Below, one piece after another: positions 5,830 through 8,327 of a stretch of 8,327 bases of DNA. A program made the position numbers and the translations under genes. Within the stretch, counting starts at the first letter, position 1, and each line of letters opens with the position of its first letter. Source of the stretch: Candidatus Iainarchaeum sp. (GTDB lineage: Archaea > Iainarchaeota > Iainarchaeia > Iainarchaeales > Iainarchaeaceae); the NCBI GenBank assembly GCA_013331625.1, contig DUGC01000112.1, positions 1,039 through 9,365 on the forward strand, in the 5' to 3' direction. The notes beneath the pieces are model-generated. The model was not told the DNA's origin, ran no database searches, and worked only from the letters and a program-made list of their open reading frames with translations.

Positions 5830-6909
5830 ATGAAAAGCACGGCAAGGATGCTTATAGGGCCTTCAGACCTAAAGCCAAGCAGGACGAATTTCCGTGTCCG
5901 CGGAATTTTCAACCCCGCTGCTATAAGGCTTGCTGACGGCAGGATAATGCTGCTTGCGCGGGTTGCCGAAACCCCCCTGCACGGCGAGCGCTATTTCCTC
6001 GCACCCCGCTTTGCGGGAAGAGACAGGCTGAAGATGGTAATAGAAACCATCCCGCGCCACAAATGCCGCTGGGATAAGGACTGCTTTCGCATCCATGGCG
6101 ATATAGCACGGCTGCCGACCATTTCACATATGCGAAAGATTATTCTAGATAAGGACGGGCTGCAGGTTGACCATATAAGCCAGAGGGCAGATTTTTATGG
6201 CCTTGTCGATGACGGGGATTTTGGCGTGGAAGACCCTAGGATCACTTTTCTCCAAAATGAGAAGAGATATGCAATGACATATGTCTCTGTTTCAGCGTTA
6301 AGCGGTGTCTCGACTTCGCTTGCAATCTCTCGCGACCTTGAAAGCTGGGAGAGGAAAGGGATAATTTTCCGCCAGCAAAACAAGGACGTTGCAATATTCC
6401 CCCAAAAAATAAACGGCTATTATGTGGCCCTGCAGCGGCCTGAGGGCACCATGATATTTGACAAGCCAAGCATTTGGATATCATATTCAAAGGACATGCA
6501 GTTCTGGGGAAAGGACAGGCCGCTCCTGCGCCCGCGCGAGGGATCTTGGGAGGAAGTGCGCATCGGGCCGGGCACAGTCCCTATTAAAACCGCGGAAGGC
6601 TGGCTGCACATATACCACGGCGTGAGATATAAGCAAAAGGGAAACGACTCATCGCCAAAAATATACAGCGCGGGCGCGATACTTTTCAGCCTTGAAAACC
6701 CTGAAAAAATCCTCAGCATAACGCCAAAAGATGAGCCGCTCTTTTGCCCTGAATCCGGTTTTGAAACGCAGGGCTTTGTGAACAATGTCATTTTCCCCAC
6801 TGCAGCGGTATCCCACGGCAAGGACCTTCTGATCTACTCTGGGGCAGCAGATTCAAACATAGAGGTCAGGAAAATCGCAATCAAGGAAATCCTCAACTCC
6901 CTTGGCTAA
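5830..6909 (+). CDS. Glycoside phosphorylase/hydrolase family GH130 (beta-mannoside active family)
   Basis: GH130 enzymes cleave or form beta-mannosides and related bonds, often by phosphorolysis to mannose 1-phosphate. The product is 359 residues, normal for the family, with a five-bladed propeller pattern of strands. Recognisable motifs are RGIFNPAAIRLADGRIMLLAR (split as R24-GIFNP and GRIMLLAR), ISHMRKIILDKDG, the catalytic VEDPR (E134-D135-P-R137), SWEEVRIGPGTVPIKT, GWLHIYHGV (Y262-H263) and SAGAILFSLENPEKIL, then ETQGFVNNVIFPTA and LIYSGAAD near the end. D135 is the expected proton donor. There is no signal peptide, so it acts in the cytosol. A longer frame from 5713 is disfavoured because the TATA box at 5800 lies inside it and its extra 39 residues are not conserved-looking. 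The codirectional GT4 gene downstream suggests coupled synthesis and breakdown of one glycoside. I cannot tell phosphorylase from hydrolase by eye. Confidence 0.9.
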   Translation: MKSTARMLIGPSDLKPSRTNFRVRGIFNPAAIRLADGRIMLLARVAETPLHGERYFLAPRFAGRDRLKMVIETIPRHKCRWDKDCFRIHGDIARLPTISHMRKIILDKDGLQVDHISQRADFYGLVDDGDFGVEDPRITFLQNEKRYAMTYVSVSALSGVSTSLAISRDLESWERKGIIFRQQNKDVAIFPQKINGYYVALQRPEGTMIFDKPSIWISYSKDMQFWGKDRPLLRPREGSWEEVRIGPGTVPIKTAEGWLHIYHGVRYKQKGNDSSPKIYSAGAILFSLENPEKILSITPKDEPLFCPESGFETQGFVNNVIFPTAAVSHGKDLLIYSGAADSNIEVRKIAIKEILNSLG

Positions 6910-6977
6910 GCTGCCAGCGGCACTGATCCTTCGCGCCCTTAAATGCTTTTTGCCACAAATGAAAGTCAGGCCGCCGA

Positions 6978-6984
6978 TTTTTTT
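6978..6984 (+). terminator. T7 run after GH130
   Basis: A run of seven T follows the GC-rich GGCCGCCGA, about 70 nt after the GH130 stop. Such a tract is enough for archaeal termination and would separate GH130 from the GT4 transcript. Confidence 0.4.
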
Positions 6985-6992
6985 AATGGAAA

Positions 6993-7008
6993 AATTCAAA
7001 ATTGAATT
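6993..7008. repeat. Dyad AATTCAA-AA-TTGAATT in the spacer before GT4
   Basis: A perfect 7-bp inverted repeat with a 2-bp centre, 16 bp long, lies about 110 bp before the GT4 promoter. A second smaller dyad ATTAA-AA-TTAAT with the same AA centre is at 7035-7046. Such AT-rich dyads can be operators but also arise by chance in AT-rich spacers. The 235-bp spacer holds no gene. Confidence 0.35.
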
Positions 7009-7099
7009 CTGTTTTTGGGAAAAATGCATTCCGGATTAAAATTAATGCTGTTTCCGGTAAAAGTGCGCAAAAGCAAAAAGTAGATAAACAACAAGTGCG

Positions 7100-7160
7100 T
7101 CTTATTTACAATCTTTCCAATAAAAAAATAAGGCATTGGTAAAAATGTGCGTAAATAAGA
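7100..7160. repeat. 10-bp inverted repeat bracketing the GT4 promoter and start codon
   Basis: TCTTATTTAC at 7100-7109 and GTAAATAAGA at 7151-7160 are perfect inverted copies, 41 nt apart. The second copy is inside codons 3-6 of GT4. Both are next to a GTGCGT hexamer (7095-7100 and 7147-7152). The arrangement could be a regulator loop or mRNA structure around the start. Confidence 0.4.
7119..7129 (+). promoter_or_regulatory. TATA-like element of the GT4 gene
   Basis: AATAAAAAAAT is centred about 22 nt before the ATG at 7145, a little closer than at the other genes. No ribosome-binding site is visible, so a leaderless or nearly leaderless mRNA is again likely. Confidence 0.4.
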
Positions 7161-8327
7161 TCATTTTCGTGTCAAGTTACCCGCCGCGCGAGTGCGGAAT
7201 TGCGACTTTTACAAAAGACCTCTCGGACTCCATCCAGAAAAAATTCGGGAACTGCATAATCCCTGCAATTGCCGCCATCAATGAATCCGAGTCCACCCTC
7301 TATAAATATCCCCACAAGGTTTCATTGAGGATCACGGAGCAGGACATTGCAAGCTATGAGAAGGCGGCGGCAAAAATAAATTCCATTAGGTCTGCCGGCA
7401 TTGTCAACATACAGCACGAGTTCGGCCTCTTTGGCGGCCTGTATGGAAAGCATATATTGCGGTTTATGGAGCTGCTCAATAAAAAGGCCATAACCACATT
7501 CCACACAGTCCTTGAAAAGCCAGATCAGGAAAGGAAGGAGATAGTAAAGCAGATAATCGAGCGGAGCGGCAAAATAGTGGTGATGACGCAAACCGCAAGG
7601 TCAATCCTTATAGATGATTATGATGCAGACGAGGAAAAGATTGCAGTGATACCCCACGGCGTTCCGAGCATTAGGTTTTGCCGCATGGATCGCCTGCGCA
7701 AAAAGTACGGGGTTGCCCAGAAAAACATCATACTTACCTTTGGCCTCCTGAGCAGGGGCAAGGGAATAGAAAATATCATAGCAGCAATGCCCCTGATCCT
7801 CAAAAATAACCCTGACACTGCATATATTGTTGTCGGTGAGACCCACCCAAAAGTGAGGCTCAATGAGGGGGAGAGCTATAGGCATGAGCTGCAGGGCCTT
7901 GCAAGATCGCTCGGTGTTGAAAAAAAAGTCCGTTTCCTTGACAAGTTCCTGAGCCTGAAGGAGATAGTCGAGTGCCTGCAGATGGCAACAGTGTATGTTT
8001 CGCCTTCACTTGACCAAAAGCAGATATGCAGCGGCACAATAAGCTATGCGCTTGGGGCAGGCAAAGCCATTGTGGCCTCACAGAGCAAATACAACAGCGA
8101 GGTCCTTGCGGATGGCCGGGGCATAATTGCCGGGCAAAACGATCCGGAAAGCTTTGCCCGCGAAATAAACATGGTCCTTGGGGATGATGCGCTGCGCTAC
8201 AACCTTGAGAAGAACGCATTCGAGTATAGCAGGAAAATGACATGGCAGAATGTCTCGACGCAATATATATCCGAATTTGACAACGTTTCCCCCATTGGGC
8301 GCGAGGGCTTTAGCAAGCTGCCGCGCA
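7145..8327 (+). CDS. GT4-family retaining glycosyltransferase (C-terminus outside the window)
   Basis: I translated 394 codons by hand from the ATG at 7145; the frame is open to the window end. It has the two Rossmann domains of a GT-B enzyme. The N-terminal part shows FVSSYPPRECGIATFTKDL (acceptor-side glycine loop), QHEFGLFGG (from Q90) and FHT (119-121). The C-terminal part shows IPHGV (P170-H171-G172), FGLLSRGKGIENII (199-212, nucleotide-sugar phosphate binding) and SPSLDQKQICSGTISYALGAGK (in pieces from S286). The last replaces the usual ExFGxxxxE signature with a DQxQxxSGTxxYALGAGK form that, from memory, marks a GT4 subgroup. There is no signal peptide or membrane helix, so it acts on the cytosolic side using a nucleotide sugar. 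With GH130 just upstream, a mannosyltransferase role is plausible but not shown. The upstream inverted repeat may control it. Confidence 0.9.
   Translation, partial: MCVNKIIFVSSYPPRECGIATFTKDLSDSIQKKFGNCIIPAIAAINESESTLYKYPHKVSLRITEQDIASYEKAAAKINSIRSAGIVNIQHEFGLFGGLYGKHILRFMELLNKKAITTFHTVLEKPDQERKEIVKQIIERSGKIVVMTQTARSILIDDYDADEEKIAVIPHGVPSIRFCRMDRLRKKYGVAQKNIILTFGLLSRGKGIENIIAAMPLILKNNPDTAYIVVGETHPKVRLNEGESYRHELQGLARSLGVEKKVRFLDKFLSLKEIVECLQMATVYVSPSLDQKQICSGTISYALGAGKAIVASQSKYNSEVLADGRGIIAGQNDPESFAREINMVLGDDALRYNLEKNAFEYSRKMTWQNVSTQYISEFDNVSPIGREGFSKLPR

Noticed and set aside
7322..8263. Minus-strand open frames opposite the GT4 gene
   Set aside because: The plus frame is continuous from 7145 to the window end with GT4 motifs in order; the minus frames are shadows.

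Overview
The window looks like a piece of an archaeal chromosome, most likely from a small-genome (DPANN-type) lineage such as Diapherotrites or Micrarchaeota. Three things support this. First, a tRNA gene on the minus strand has a 103-nt intron with a textbook archaeal bulge-helix-bulge splice motif and no encoded CCA. Second, nearly every coding gene has a TATA-like box centred 22-28 nt before its start codon and no Shine-Dalgarno site, so the transcripts should be leaderless. Third, the cysteine motif of the type CGNxIKExGExCD in a membrane-anchored surface protein is, from memory, common in such genomes. The lineage is an inference; the archaeal domain is well supported.

Layout. 1-1205 (minus): M17 leucyl aminopeptidase, missing its C-terminus at the window edge. 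1206-1294: short divergent promoter region. 1295-2362 (plus): a 355-residue tRNA-guanine transglycosylase of the bacterial/eukaryotic (queuine) type rather than the long archaeosine type. 2363-2579: non-coding hairpins and T-runs. 2580-2756 (minus): intron-containing tRNA-Arg(CCG). 2866-3639 (plus): membrane-anchored, cysteine-rich surface protein. 3640-3909: non-coding. 3910-4434 (minus): GNAT-like protein with unusual codon use. 4588-5574 (minus): membrane-anchored protein with a glutamine-amidotransferase-like fold, probably facing outward. 5575-5829: divergent control region with repeated CCAAAG half-sites. 5830-6909 (plus): GH130 glycoside phosphorylase/hydrolase. 6910-7144: AT-rich spacer with a T7 run and dyads. 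7145-8327 (plus): GT4 glycosyltransferase, cut off by the window end.

Most genes appear to be single transcription units with their own promoter, not one operon. The clearest functional pairing is GH130 plus GT4, both cytosolic and codirectional, which suggests building and recycling of a mannose-type glycoside or glycan. The TGT and the tRNA gene both concern tRNA, but a TGT of this type modifies GUN-anticodon tRNAs, not tRNA-Arg(CCG), so their proximity need not mean a shared job. I see no mobile element, CRISPR array or rRNA. No single cassette stands out as a clearly new system. The best leads are the bacterial-type TGT, the tRNA intron, the leaderless promoter set and the GH130-GT4 locus.
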